DNA from: Bacillota bacterium
GTDB lineage: Bacteria; Bacillota; Sulfobacillia; Sulfobacillales; JAIMBI01
Direction of reading: 5' to 3'
Assembly (NCBI GenBank): GCA_021818685.1
Contig: JAKATP010000008.1
Span: 1-49,749 of the forward strand
DNA length: 49,749 nt
The notes below the pieces were generated by a model. It was given only the letters and a program-made list of their open reading frames with translations, did not search any database and was not told the DNA's origin. Below are positions 8,909-18,217 of this stretch, piece after piece. The number at the start of each line of letters is the position of its first letter. Positions within the stretch are counted from its first letter, which is position 1. The translations under genes were made by a program, and so were the position numbers.

Positions 8909-9812
8909 ATGGCCGGCACTGTTTACGGCCATGGCGACCCCCTTTCAACCCGACGGAACCCTTGACGTCGGTGGGGCGGAGGACCTGGCGCGGGTCCTGG
9001 CTGAGGAGTCGGCGCCCGGGCTCGTGGTGGCCGGCACCACCGGTGAGGGGCCTACCCTTTCAGCGGCGGAACGCCGGGAACTGTTTCGGGCGGTGCGGGC
9101 CGGCACGAAACGGCGGGTGCCGCTCTTCATGAGCACCGGCCATCATGACACCCGGCAGGCCGTCGAGCTGTCGCGGGAGGCGGAGCTGTTTGGCGCTGAC
9201 GGGATCATGGTGGTCGCTCCGTACTACAACAAGCCCCCGCAGGCAGGTCTGGAAGCCCATTTCGATGCCGTCCTGCGGGCCGTGCGCTGTCCGGTGATGC
9301 TATACAACGTGCCCGGGCGGACGGGCGTCAGCGTCGAGCCCGACACGGTGCTGCGGCTCCTGCGCCGCTGGCCGCACCTGAAATTGGTGAAAGAAGCGGC
9401 GGGCCGTGTCGAGCCTATCGCCCGCCTGGCGGCGGAGGCTCCGCCCGGGCGCACGATTCTCACGGGAGATGACCCACTTCTGCTGCCGGCTCTCGCTGTC
9501 GGCGCCGGGGGTGTCGTCAGCGTGGCGGCCAATGTGGCCGCGCCGGTCATGACGGCCCTGATGGAGGCGTACGCCGCAGGACGCGTGCGTGAAGCCTGCG
9601 AACGCTTCTGGCAGTTTAGCCGGTTGTGCCGTGAGCTCTTCCGACTCACCAATCCGATTGGCATCAAACACGCGTTGAACCTCGTCGGGCGTCCGGCGGG
9701 GCCACTGCGGCTCCCGTTGGTGGAGCCGGGTGGGTACGACTGGACGCCCCTCGACCGGCTCATCGATGGACTCCTGGGTCGGCCGCTTGCCGAGTCGACG
9801 GGGGTCCACTAG
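8892..9812 (+). CDS. dapA: 4-hydroxy-tetrahydrodipicolinate synthase
   Basis: GTTGEGPTLSAAERRELF, PYYNKPPQAGLEAHF, MLYNVPGRTGV, LVKEAAG; the ORF-track start at 8772 is too early, MM at 8892 follows SD ggggag. Confidence 0.95.
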   Translation: MMQVSEWPALFTAMATPFQPDGTLDVGGAEDLARVLAEESAPGLVVAGTTGEGPTLSAAERRELFRAVRAGTKRRVPLFMSTGHHDTRQAVELSREAELFGADGIMVVAPYYNKPPQAGLEAHFDAVLRAVRCPVMLYNVPGRTGVSVEPDTVLRLLRRWPHLKLVKEAAGRVEPIARLAAEAPPGRTILTGDDPLLLPALAVGAGGVVSVAANVAAPVMTALMEAYAAGRVREACERFWQFSRLCRELFRLTNPIGIKHALNLVGRPAGPLRLPLVEPGGYDWTPLDRLIDGLLGRPLAESTGVH

Positions 9813-9821
9813 TGGTATAAT
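9813..9821 (+). promoter_or_regulatory. Extended -10 promoter (TGGTATAAT) for RNase J
   Basis: TGnTATAAT in a high-GC context directly after the dapA stop; no convincing -35. Confidence 0.55.
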
Positions 9822-9859
9822 CCTCTCGACGACTGTGTGCGGCGGTTGTTTTTGAGGGT

Positions 9860-9932
9860 AGCCGGCGGCAACGGGCAGACTCTGGCCGGCTTCTGGACGA
9901 CGAAACCCCCAGCACCGAATAAGGGCTGGGGG
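9860..9932 (+). promoter_or_regulatory. Structured RNase J leader: hairpin 1 (9860-9866/9885-9891) and SD-sequestering hairpin 2 (9906-9913/9925-9932)
   Basis: AGCCGGC...GCCGGCT and CCCCCAGC...GCTGGGGG; the only plausible SD (GGGGGA) for the ATG at 9944 is the right arm of hairpin 2. Confidence 0.5.
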
Positions 9933-9943
9933 ACTATTCCTGT

Positions 9944-11641
9944 ATGGGCAACGAAGCCCAGGAGGTGGGATTCCTGGACAATCCAGGACAGCAGAAACTC
10001 CGATTCATTCCGCTCGGCGGAGTGGGCGAGATTGGCAAGAACCTGTCCCTGATCTGGGTCGGGGACGACATCATCGTGGTGGATTGCGGACTGGCTTTTC
10101 CCGACGACGACATGCCTGGCGTAGACTTGGTGCTGCCCGACATGGCATTTCTCCTCGAACATCGCGACCATGTGCGCGGCGTTTTTCTGACCCATGGGCA
10201 TGAAGACCATGTGGGCGCTATTCCCTACCTGCTGCGGGAAATGTCCGTTCCGGTCTATGGCACCCGCCTTACGATGGGCATCGTGGACCTGAAGCTGCAG
10301 GAGCACAAGCTGACCCTGCCCAAGGGATCACGGGAAGTGACGCCGGGAGAACGGGTGCCGGCCGGCCGCTCGACGGTCGAATTCTTCCGGGTCAATCATT
10401 CCATTCCGGACGCGACCGGGCTCATTATCCGCACCCCCGCCGGAACGGTTGTGCACACCGGAGACTTCAAGATTGACCACACGCCGGTAGATGGCCGGGT
10501 CGCTTCGTTTGACCGGCTGGCCCAGGCGGGCGACGAGGGGGTCCGTCTCCTGCTGGCGGACAGTACCAACGCCGAGCGCTCCGGGTTCACGCCCTCCGAG
10601 CGCACGGTAGGCGACGCCCTGGAGCGAGTCATCAGAAATGCCGCCGGCCGCGTTCTGGTCGCATCGTTTGCGAGCCATGTGCACCGCATTGCCCAGACCA
10701 TCGAGATTGCCGCGCGCCACGGCCGCCGGGTGGCCGTCGTCGGCCGCAGCATGGAGAACGTCGTGGCCAAGGCGCAGGAACTTGGGTATCTAACCTTTCC
10801 GCCCGGGGTCAAGATGGAAGTGGAAGAAGTTCAGCGGATGCCGGCCAACCGCGTGTGCATCCTGACCACGGGAAGCCAGGGGGAACCGATGTCTGCCCTG
10901 TCGCGGATGGCGCTGGCCGACCATCGCAAGGTGGAAATCCTGCCCGGCGACACGGTGGTGGTGGCAGCTTCGCCGATTCCGGGCAACGACAAGCTGGTGG
11001 CGCGCATGATTGACGGTCTGTTCCGGCGGGGCGCCAGTGTCGTGTATGGCATTCCCATGGGCGTGCACGTCTCCGGGCACGCTGCCCAGGAAGAGCTGAA
11101 GCTCATGCTGAATCTGGTGCGGCCCCAATTCTTTATCCCTGTCCACGGCGAATACCGGCATCTCGTGCACCATGGCGAGCTGGCTCGGGCGACCGGCGTC
11201 CCGAGTGACCATATCTTCATTGGCGAGAATGGCACCGTGTTCGAATTCACACCTGACCAGGGTCGGGTCGTGGGGCAGGTTCCGTGGGGCAAGGTGCTGG
11301 TGGACGGCATGGGTGTCGGCGATGTTGGCCACATCGTGCTTCGCGACCGTCGGCAGCTGTCCCAGGACGGCGTCCTCATTGTCGTCCTCGGCATCGACTC
11401 GCAGTCAGGCGAACTGGTTTCGGGACCGGACGTCGTCTCGCGCGGGTTCGTATACGTGCGGGAATCAGAGGCGTTGATGGAGGAGGCTCGCCAACGCGTG
11501 CGTTCGGTGGTGGAAGGACTCGGCGAAGGGTACACCGAGTGGGCGACCATCAAGGCCGCCGTCCGGGATGCCATGGCCAAGCTCATGTTCGAGCGCACCC
11601 GCCGGCGTCCCATGGTGCTGCCCATTGTCATGGAGGTCTAG
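9944..11641 (+). CDS. rnj: Ribonuclease J (metallo-beta-lactamase / beta-CASP)
   Basis: FIPLGGVGEIGKNL, LTHGHEDHVGAIPYLL, FKIDHTPVDG, LTTGSQGEPMSALSRMA, HVSGHAAQEELKLML, HGEYRHL; follows dapA as in B. subtilis. Confidence 0.96.
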   Translation: MGNEAQEVGFLDNPGQQKLRFIPLGGVGEIGKNLSLIWVGDDIIVVDCGLAFPDDDMPGVDLVLPDMAFLLEHRDHVRGVFLTHGHEDHVGAIPYLLREMSVPVYGTRLTMGIVDLKLQEHKLTLPKGSREVTPGERVPAGRSTVEFFRVNHSIPDATGLIIRTPAGTVVHTGDFKIDHTPVDGRVASFDRLAQAGDEGVRLLLADSTNAERSGFTPSERTVGDALERVIRNAAGRVLVASFASHVHRIAQTIEIAARHGRRVAVVGRSMENVVAKAQELGYLTFPPGVKMEVEEVQRMPANRVCILTTGSQGEPMSALSRMALADHRKVEILPGDTVVVAASPIPGNDKLVARMIDGLFRRGASVVYGIPMGVHVSGHAAQEELKLMLNLVRPQFFIPVHGEYRHLVHHGELARATGVPSDHIFIGENGTVFEFTPDQGRVVGQVPWGKVLVDGMGVGDVGHIVLRDRRQLSQDGVLIVVLGIDSQSGELVSGPDVVSRGFVYVRESEALMEEARQRVRSVVEGLGEGYTEWATIKAAVRDAMAKLMFERTRRRPMVLPIVMEV

Positions 11642-11682
11642 CCGCAGCGACCGGATCCTCCGCAGGGGATTGGGACCGGACG

Positions 11683-11706
11683 GCGCCTGGCTTTTGAGCC
11701 GGGCGC
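11683..11706 (+). terminator. Candidate terminator hairpin after rnj
   Basis: GCGCCTGGCT-TTTG-AGCCGGGCGC, 10-bp stem with one G-T pair; no long U-tract. Confidence 0.4.
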
Positions 11707-11719
11707 TCGCCCCTTTAGG

Positions 11720-12180
11720 CCGTCAGTGTGGCGGCTTGATGGCCACTGCGGCGGTGGTGCGGGCCCGCACCACCGCGCGGAGGTCAAGCGGGTACCGGGG
11801 CCTGCGTACCAGGACCGCCCGGCGTTGGACGCTAGGAAACGCCACGTCGCATGGCACCCGGTCGGGTGCGGTACCGAGGAAGCTGCTGGCTCGTGCGACC
11901 CGGTAGGAGAGGCGGGCGCGATCGTCTGCCTCCACCGCCAGGCCAGCGAAAAACGCTGCGACGGCCAGGGCGATGTGCCTCGTCGCGCGACCAGGACCCG
12001 GACGATCGGTCGGGCGCCCAGATCGGTCACGCCGGCTAGGGCCAACTCGCGGAACAGGCGAAAGACGCCTCGTGAGGCCCTCGCGTTCCGCATTTTCGAA
12101 GGCGGTCATGGCCCCGCCGATGGCTATGACGACCGCCCAGATCCGGATTGGAAAGGCCCGTGCCGCATCATCGGGCATCG
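11720..12180 (-). pseudogene. Decayed coding sequence of unknown identity, frame-shifted
   Basis: Protein-like stretches alternate between two minus frames: MPDDAARAFPIRIWAVVIAIGGAMTAFENAEREG / FRLFRELALAGVTDLGARPIVRVLVARRGT / ALAVAAFFAGLAVEADDRARLSYRVARASSFLG. Confidence 0.3.
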
Positions 12181-12199
12181 CCTCTCCCACCGTCCCCTG

Positions 12200-12560
12200 A
12201 CTCGGTGCGCGGCAAGCCCCGCCGTTCAGGGCGGGAAAGGATAGCGCGGACGGCGTTGCCGCCCTTGAGGTTTCGGGAAGCGTCTGTTGCTGTTCGATGT
12301 ACCGACGCACGATGGAAATGGGCGCACCGCCGCAGCTTAAGGCGAAGTAGGACGGCGACCACCACCCACCCTGCCAGTAGCGTTTTTGGATGTCTGGGCG
12401 CTCCTTGCGCAGCAAGCGGCGGGAGACGCCCTTGAGGCTGTTCACCAAATTCGAGACCGCGATCTTGGGCGGATACTCCACCGACAGGTGTACGTAATCA
12501 TCCTCGCTGTCCATCTCGATCAGGTGTGCCTCGAAACCGTCGCAGACCTTGGCGAAGATG
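12200..12560 (-). pseudogene. tnpA: IS200-like Y1 transposase TnpA, 5' truncated
   Basis: FAKVCDGFEAHLIEMDSEDDYVHLSVEYPPKIAVSNLVNSLKGVSRRLLRKE...YWQGGWWSPSYFALSCGGAPISIVRRYIEQQQTLPE; HUH histidines appear as HLS rather than HxH. Confidence 0.8.
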
Positions 12561-12729
12561 GTTCGCCTGGGTCGAATGCGGTTTCGAGGACCACGCCGCT
12601 CTGGTTGGCGCGATCAATGTGCTAAGGGCGGAACGCGCCCGGTTCGCCTGTGACGTGAGCGGTGCAGGCATGCCACCAGCAGCAGGAACCCACCGCAGCG
12701 CCTCAGGGGCGTCTCTACGCCGCGCCTGA
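12558..12729 (+). pseudogene. tnpB: TnpB/OrfB C-terminal remnant
   Basis: FAWVECGFEDHAALVGAINVLRAERARFACDVSGAGMPPAAGTHRSAS matches the typical TnpB zinc-finger/RuvC-III tail (CGFEDHADLVGAINIL); one zinc-finger Cys replaced (FAWVECG). Confidence 0.75.
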
Positions 12730-12770
12730 GCGCCGTAGGAATCTTCGGCTTCAGGCCGGGGAGGATGTCG
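12700..12770 (+). ncRNA. Possible relic of omegaRNA / right-end structure
   Basis: CTCAGG-GGCGTCTCTACGCC-GCGCCTGAG stem at 12702-12730 and TCGGC-TTCAG-GCCGGGGAGGATGTC downstream of the tnpB tail. Confidence 0.45.
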
Positions 12771-12972
12771 TCAGCAGATTCCCACGCAGGCCGCCACCCT
12801 GGGGCACGCCCCTCGTTATCATGAACGGCGGCCCGAGGGCCCGCACCGCCCGGCCTGCCCACACGATGCTTTTTCTCTTCGAAGGGGCGCTCTGGAAGAC
12901 GCCGCCCCATGGCATAATCGCCGGTCCCTTTCACCGACACTAGGGGCACCGCCCTGCGGGGAGAGGGGGAGC

Positions 12973-13737
12973 TTGGTGGCCAGAGACTCGAAGACTGCGC
13001 ATGCAGAGGCTCCCGAAGCCGGGAGGAACCGGCAAGCCGACGCCAAGAGCAGTATTCACACCTTGGTGATTATCGGTCAGATTGAAGGGCATATTATTCT
13101 GCCCTCCCAGAACAAGACCACGAAGTACGAACACGTGATTCCACAGCTGGTAGCGCTCGAAGAGGACCCGGAGGTAAAGGCGCTACTGGTCATCTTGAAC
13201 ACCGTGGGCGGGGACGTCGAAGCGGGTCTGGCGTTGGCGGAAATGATTGCGAGCCTCACGAAACCGACCGCATCCCTGGTGCTCGGGGGCGGGCACTCCA
13301 TCGGTGCGCCGGTGGCCGTGGCTGCCGACCATACTTTCATCGCCCCGACTGCCACCATGACGATCCATCCCATCCGGATGAACGGACTCGTCATCGGCGT
13401 GCCGCAGACCTACGAGTATCTGGACAAGATGCAAGACCGGGTCGTGGACTTCGTCGTCCAGCACTCCCACATCACGGAGGCGCACTTTCGCGAGCTCATG
13501 CTGCGGACGGGGGAGCTGGCCCGCGATGTCGGTACCGTGCTGGTGGGGGAGGACGCGGTGCGGGCTGGTTTGATAGGGGCCGTGGGCGGGGTGGGCAGCG
13601 CCCTCCAGATGCTGCACGACCGGATGAGCCGGATGAAGGCTCCGCGGAGCCGTCGGAGCGGTCGTGTCAACAAACGCTCGCTGCCGTCGGCGGGGGGATC
13701 TCCGGAATCGGGCCCTTGGGAAGGAGATGGCTCTTGA
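12973..13737 (+). CDS. tepA: ClpP-family translocation-enhancing/spore protease-like protein
   Basis: [59 protein letters not shown]...[36 protein letters not shown]; position between rnj and ylzJ. Confidence 0.93.
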   Translation: MVARDSKTAHAEAPEAGRNRQADAKSSIHTLVIIGQIEGHIILPSQNKTTKYEHVIPQLVALEEDPEVKALLVILNTVGGDVEAGLALAEMIASLTKPTASLVLGGGHSIGAPVAVAADHTFIAPTATMTIHPIRMNGLVIGVPQTYEYLDKMQDRVVDFVVQHSHITEAHFRELMLRTGELARDVGTVLVGEDAVRAGLIGAVGGVGSALQMLHDRMSRMKAPRSRRSGRVNKRSLPSAGGSPESGPWEGDGS

Positions 13738-13940
13738 TGTTCTACACTCCGCTTCCCTTCGAAGACGTCTGGGGCCCCCTGCAGGACAGTGCGCTGGACC
13801 CGCTGGAACTGGTCGACCTCGGTCGGGTGTGCCTGTTGGTTCGCCGTGAGCCCGACGGACGGCGCCGCATTGAGCGTCTCCTGTCCACTGATCCTCAACA
13901 TTTTCTCGACTCTCGCTACCAGCCGGGCACCGTCTACTAG
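13737..13940 (+). CDS. ylzJ: YlzJ-like protein
   Basis: [13 protein letters not shown]...RRIERLLSTDPQHFLDSRYQPGTVY; overlaps the tepA stop by one base; SD gaaggag. Confidence 0.9.
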   Translation: MFYTPLPFEDVWGPLQDSALDPLELVDLGRVCLLVRREPDGRRRIERLLSTDPQHFLDSRYQPGTVY

Positions 13941-13992
13941 CGCTTGTCTTCCCCCGTCCTCCCCGGCATAGGAATCCGGAGGAGGGGCGGAT

Positions 13993-14757
13993 GTGATGGG
14001 GGCCGCGCTTTTGGGTCTGGTTCAGGGCCTGACCGAGTTTCTGCCGGTGAGTTCCTCGGGACATCTCGTTCTGGTGCGTGCCCTCCTGCACTGGCAAAGC
14101 TCTGGCGCGAGCCTAGAAGTCTGGCTGCACGCGGCTACCCTGGTATCGGTCCTCGTCGCGCTGCGATTCCAGATGGCGGCCTTGTTCCGGGGACTCTGGC
14201 GGCGCGAGCGATCGAGCATGCGGCTCCTGCTCGCCATCATCGTGGGGACACTGCCCGCGGCCACGGCTGGCTTCTTCCTGCGCCCCTTCGTGCCCGGCCT
14301 TTTCCAGCTGCCCGTAGCGGCCGTCGGCTTCCTCCTGACAAGCCTCCTTCTCTTCACGGCCCCCGGTGGCTCGCGTGACGGGGGGCGGGAGCTCGCCGAT
14401 CTCACGGCGCTTGATGCACTTATCATCGGAGGCATGCAGGCTTGCGCCCTCCTTCCGGGCCTCTCGCGTTCGGCCAGTACGATGGCCGCCGCACGCTGGT
14501 GCGGGTTATCGCCCCGTGCCGCGGCCGAATTCTCCTTTCTGCTGGCGATGCCCGTGATCGCAGGCGCCTTCGTCCTCACCGGGGTGCCGGCACCGCCTAT
14601 GGCGACGGCGGTACTCATCGGGGCACTCACAGCAGGCACAGCTGGGGTGCTGGCGGTACAATGGGCCATGCGAGGCATCGTAAAGCCGCAATGGTGGCGG
14701 GGATTCGGTATCTACACTCTGGTCATGGCGATCTTGGCGTGGGGGATCGGACGCTGA
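13993..14757 (+). CDS. uppP: Undecaprenyl-diphosphatase
   Basis: [21 protein letters not shown] and [33 protein letters not shown] signatures. Confidence 0.94.
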   Translation: MMGAALLGLVQGLTEFLPVSSSGHLVLVRALLHWQSSGASLEVWLHAATLVSVLVALRFQMAALFRGLWRRERSSMRLLLAIIVGTLPAATAGFFLRPFVPGLFQLPVAAVGFLLTSLLLFTAPGGSRDGGRELADLTALDALIIGGMQACALLPGLSRSASTMAAARWCGLSPRAAAEFSFLLAMPVIAGAFVLTGVPAPPMATAVLIGALTAGTAGVLAVQWAMRGIVKPQWWRGFGIYTLVMAILAWGIGR

Positions 14758-14768
14758 AGGGGGACGGT

Positions 14769-16937
14769 GTGGTGGCGCAGGGCACGCGGCACGAAGTCTC
14801 CGGCATCATATTGGTGGCGGCGGCCATCGTGGCGTACCTGGCCCTCGGCGGCCAGTCCGAGGGGGCGCTCGGAAGCGTCGTAGCGCACGGGTTGAAAGCG
14901 GGTCTGGGACTCACCGCCTGGTGGATTCCCGGGTTTGTCGGCCTCGTGGGGGTCTTTGCGATCGTCGGCCGTCCGGCCTGGGCGACCCCGAGCCGCGTAT
15001 GGGCGGTACTCGGCCTCACGCTGGTGCTGGACGGTCTGACAGGACTCGGAGGGCGCAGACCCGGGGGATTTATTGGCTACGGCATCGCGCACAGCCTTCG
15101 GTTTCTTGTCGGTCCCGCTGGCGCCGTCGTGCTCCTGGCGGCGTTTTTTCTGGCGCTGCTCGTCCTGCTCACCGGGGGCAGTGTGGCGGAGGCCGGACGG
15201 GTGTCCGGGCGCGGCCTACTCTGGGCCGCCAACCGTACCGGGGCGGGGGGGCTACGGGCTATGCGCGGGCTGGCGGACTGGGTGTTTCCGGTGGCCGATC
15301 GGGAGCCGGAACCGGCCGGCCCGGATGCAGGCGCCGAAAGCACCGTGGCAGCCCGCTCAGATGAGGGATCCGGCCCGCCCTCGTCTATCCTGCCGGCCCC
15401 GATCGCTGCCGTCGATCCCGTGTCGAAGGCCGCGGACCCGCCCCCGCTGGTCCCACTCCGGCGCACCCGCGTGTCCGCCCCCGGCCTTTTGGGTCAGGTG
15501 GAAGGAACGGGGCCGGGGCCCGATCTCCCACCCCTCCGTCTCCTGGCGGCGGGGGAGCCGGCCTCACTCCGGGGTCGTGAACCGGAAGTGCGGGCCGACC
15601 TTCTGTTGGAAACGCTGCGACATTTCGGGATTGAGGCACGTCTGGCCGAGGTCACCCAGGGTCCCGCCGTCACCCGTTTCGAGGTGGTGCCGCCGCCGGG
15701 TGTGAAGGTGTCGCGCATCGTGAACCTGGCTGACGACATCGCCCTGTCGCTGGCGGCGTCCGGTGTCCGCATGGAGGCTCCCATTCCGGGTAAGAGTGCC
15801 ATTGGCATCGAGGTGCCCAATCAGGCTGTCTCCGTGGTGCGCCTGCGGGATGTTCTGGAGGCGCCCGCCTTCCAAATGGCTCGGTCCCCGTTGTCGGTAG
15901 CCCTCGGCAAGGACATCGCCGGCAAGCCGGTCGTGGCCCAGCTCGACCAGATGCCGCACCTGCTGGTAGCCGGGGCCACCGGCTCGGGCAAGAGCGTACT
16001 CATCAATGTTCTGATTGCGAGTCTCTTGTTTCGCGCCACGCCGGAGCAGGTACAGCTGCTCCTCATCGATCCGAAGGTGGTGGAACTGTCTGGCTTCAAC
16101 GGCATCCCCCACCTGGTCACCCCCGTCGTCACCGACCCTAAGAAGGCGAGTCAGGCGCTCCGTTGGGCCGTCCGGGAGATGGAGCGGCGCTATCAGATGT
16201 TCGCGGAACGCGGTGTGCGCGACATTGCCCGGTACAACAGCCAACGCCAGGAAGAGGACCCGCTCCTCCCCTACACCGTGGTGGTGATTGACGAGCTGGC
16301 CGACCTCATGATGGTGGCGCCGGTGGAGGTGGAAGAGTCCATCAACCGCCTGGCCCAGATGGCCAGGGCGGCCGGCATCCATCTGGTGGTGGCGACCCAA
16401 CGCCCTTCCGTCGACGTCATCACGGGCACGATTAAGGCCAATATCCCGAGCCGGATCGCGTTTGCGGTTTCAAGCCAGGTAGACTCCCGCACCATCCTCG
16501 ACGGGAGTGGGGCGGAGAAACTCCTCGGGCGGGGAGACATGCTGTACAGTCCGGTCGGAGCGGCCAAACCGCAGAGGGTCCAGGGCTGTTACGTGACCGA
16601 GACGGAGATGGAAGCCCTCGTGTCGTATCTGCGCGATCGGGCACCGGACGAGCTTCCGAGCCTGGAATTCCAGGGAGAAGAGGAGGCCGACGTCCCGACC
16701 GATACTGACAGCCTGTTTCAGGATGCCCTGCGGGTAGTGGTGGAGAGCCGCCAGGCCTCCGCCTCCATGTTGCAGCGGCGGCTGCGTGTCGGGTATACGC
16801 GTGCGGCCCGCATCATTGATCAGATGGCCGAGCGAGGCTATGTGGGACCGCAGGACGGAGCCCGTCCCCGTGACGTCTATCTTTCCCTCGATCAATACCA
16901 CCGCTTGTTTGCGGACGGGGATACTGAAGCGCGCTAG
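14769..16937 (+). CDS. ftsK: DNA translocase FtsK/SpoIIIE
   Basis: [75 protein letters not shown]-terminal gamma winged helix ([19 protein letters not shown]). The track start at 14442 overlaps uppP; true start is near 14769. Confidence 0.95.
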   Translation: MVAQGTRHEVSGIILVAAAIVAYLALGGQSEGALGSVVAHGLKAGLGLTAWWIPGFVGLVGVFAIVGRPAWATPSRVWAVLGLTLVLDGLTGLGGRRPGGFIGYGIAHSLRFLVGPAGAVVLLAAFFLALLVLLTGGSVAEAGRVSGRGLLWAANRTGAGGLRAMRGLADWVFPVADREPEPAGPDAGAESTVAARSDEGSGPPSSILPAPIAAVDPVSKAADPPPLVPLRRTRVSAPGLLGQVEGTGPGPDLPPLRLLAAGEPASLRGREPEVRADLLLETLRHFGIEARLAEVTQGPAVTRFEVVPPPGVKVSRIVNLADDIALSLAASGVRMEAPIPGKSAIGIEVPNQAVSVVRLRDVLEAPAFQMARSPLSVALGKDIAGKPVVAQLDQMPHLLVAGATGSGKSVLINVLIASLLFRATPEQVQLLLIDPKVVELSGFNGIPHLVTPVVTDPKKASQALRWAVREMERRYQMFAERGVRDIARYNSQRQEEDPLLPYTVVVIDELADLMMVAPVEVEESINRLAQMARAAGIHLVVATQRPSVDVITGTIKANIPSRIAFAVSSQVDSRTILDGSGAEKLLGRGDMLYSPVGAAKPQRVQGCYVTETEMEALVSYLRDRAPDELPSLEFQGEEEADVPTDTDSLFQDALRVVVESRQASASMLQRRLRVGYTRAARIIDQMAERGYVGPQDGARPRDVYLSLDQYHRLFADGDTEAR

Positions 16938-17071
16938 CGACGTCCCCGTCTTCGTGCAAGTGCTGGCGCCTCCCGCATATCCTGTATCACTCTCTCTCCC
17001 TACGGCTTGGCAAGAGCCGACAACGGGGGACAAGAAGCGCGACAGGAACGCTCCTGCGAGGAGGTGCAGAC

Positions 17072-18217
17072 ATGGCGCCCACGCCGCTTGATTGGTCGCT
17101 GCAACGTAAAGGTCTGGTGGACCAGGCCCGTCACCTGGGCCGCATCAAGCAGGCGCTCAGAGAGCGCCTGCCCGACCTCATCACGGAGGAGACGCTCATC
17201 GCCTCGGATGGCCGCCGGGTTGTGCGCGTGCCGCTCAAGGCGTTGGAGGAGTACAAGTTTCGTTACCACCCTTACCAGGGCGAGCATGTCGGGCAGGGAG
17301 CCGGCGACACGGCACCGGGGGATGTGCTGGGCCGGGTGCCCCGGACGGGAGCGAGCAGCGGACGGGGCCGCGATGCGGGCGATGCTCCGGGCACCGATGT
17401 GTATGAAGTCGATATCGCCGTGGATGACGTGGCCGCCCTCCTGTTTGACGACCTGGGCCTGCCCTATCTGGAGCCGAAGACAGCTTTACGTGACCGGGAG
17501 CGGGCCGAAACGTTCCAGGACATCAGTAAAGTGGGGCTCTTGGGGAACCTCGACAAGCGGCGGACACTGCGAGCCAACCTCGCTCGGCAAGCCCGGGCGG
17601 GCATACCCACCGTGGGCCCTATTACCGAAGATGACCTCCGCTTCAAGACCTGGCGGTGGGAGGAGAAGCCATCGCACGACGCTGTGGTCGTCGCGATGCG
17701 TGATGTGTCGGGATCGATGGGCGACCAGAAAAAGTTTCTGGCCCGGTCCTTTTTCTTCTGGATGCTGAGGTTTTTGGAGACGCGCTACCAGCAGGTGGAG
17801 GTCGTGTACCTCGTCCACCATACCCAGGCCCGGGAAGTGGATGAGGAGGCGTTCTTCAAACTCGGCGAGAGCGGCGGCACCAAGGTGTCCTCGGTGTACG
17901 AACTCTGTCGGGATGTAATCGCCCAGCGCTATCCACCGGCCCACTGGAACATTTATCCGATTCATTTCTCGGACGGCGACAACTGGTCCGATGCCGACAA
18001 CCGCCGGGCGGTCGAGCTGCTAGAAGGGATCCTGCCGCAGGTCAATGTGTTCGGTTACGGGGAAATCCGGGAAGGGGGTTACACGTCGACGCTCATGGCG
18101 GCGTTCGGCAAGATCCGTCACCCTCGCTTTCTCACACTGACGATTCAGGGTCGCCGCGACGTGTACTCGGCCCTGAAGCACTTCTTCCACAAGACGCCGG
18201 AGGGAGGCGAGGGATGA
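17072..18217 (+). CDS. yhbH: DUF444 family protein with von Willebrand A-type domain
   Basis: VALRDVSGSMGDQKKFLARSFFFWMLRFLETRYQQVEVVYLVHHTQAREVDEEAFF; SD gaggaggtg. Confidence 0.93.
   Translation: MAPTPLDWSLQRKGLVDQARHLGRIKQALRERLPDLITEETLIASDGRRVVRVPLKALEEYKFRYHPYQGEHVGQGAGDTAPGDVLGRVPRTGASSGRGRDAGDAPGTDVYEVDIAVDDVAALLFDDLGLPYLEPKTALRDRERAETFQDISKVGLLGNLDKRRTLRANLARQARAGIPTVGPITEDDLRFKTWRWEEKPSHDAVVVAMRDVSGSMGDQKKFLARSFFFWMLRFLETRYQQVEVVYLVHHTQAREVDEEAFFKLGESGGTKVSSVYELCRDVIAQRYPPAHWNIYPIHFSDGDNWSDADNRRAVELLEGILPQVNVFGYGEIREGGYTSTLMAAFGKIRHPRFLTLTIQGRRDVYSALKHFFHKTPEGGEG

Larger units (their letters stand above)
12200..12775. mobile_element. Internally deleted IS200/IS605-type element (PATE-like remnant): tnpA 3' part (-) joined to tnpB 3' part (+), with both end structures
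   Basis: tnpA and tnpB 3' fragments point outwards with their 5' halves missing; left hairpin CCCGCC-gttcag-GGCGGG at 12218-12235; right end AATCTTCGGCTTCAGGCCGGGGAGGATGTC. Confidence 0.7.

Noticed and set aside
7877-8932. 351-aa minus ORF antisense to dapG
   Set aside because: Antisense shadow of a clearly conserved aspartate kinase.
11723-12514. Track ORF read as one 263-aa protein
   Set aside because: Only the first third is TnpA-like; the rest is an unrelated relic that is open in the same frame by chance.
14442-14768. N-terminal extension of the FtsK ORF
   Set aside because: Overlaps uppP in another frame and has shadow composition; SD and GTG at 14769 give a normal FtsK N-terminus.
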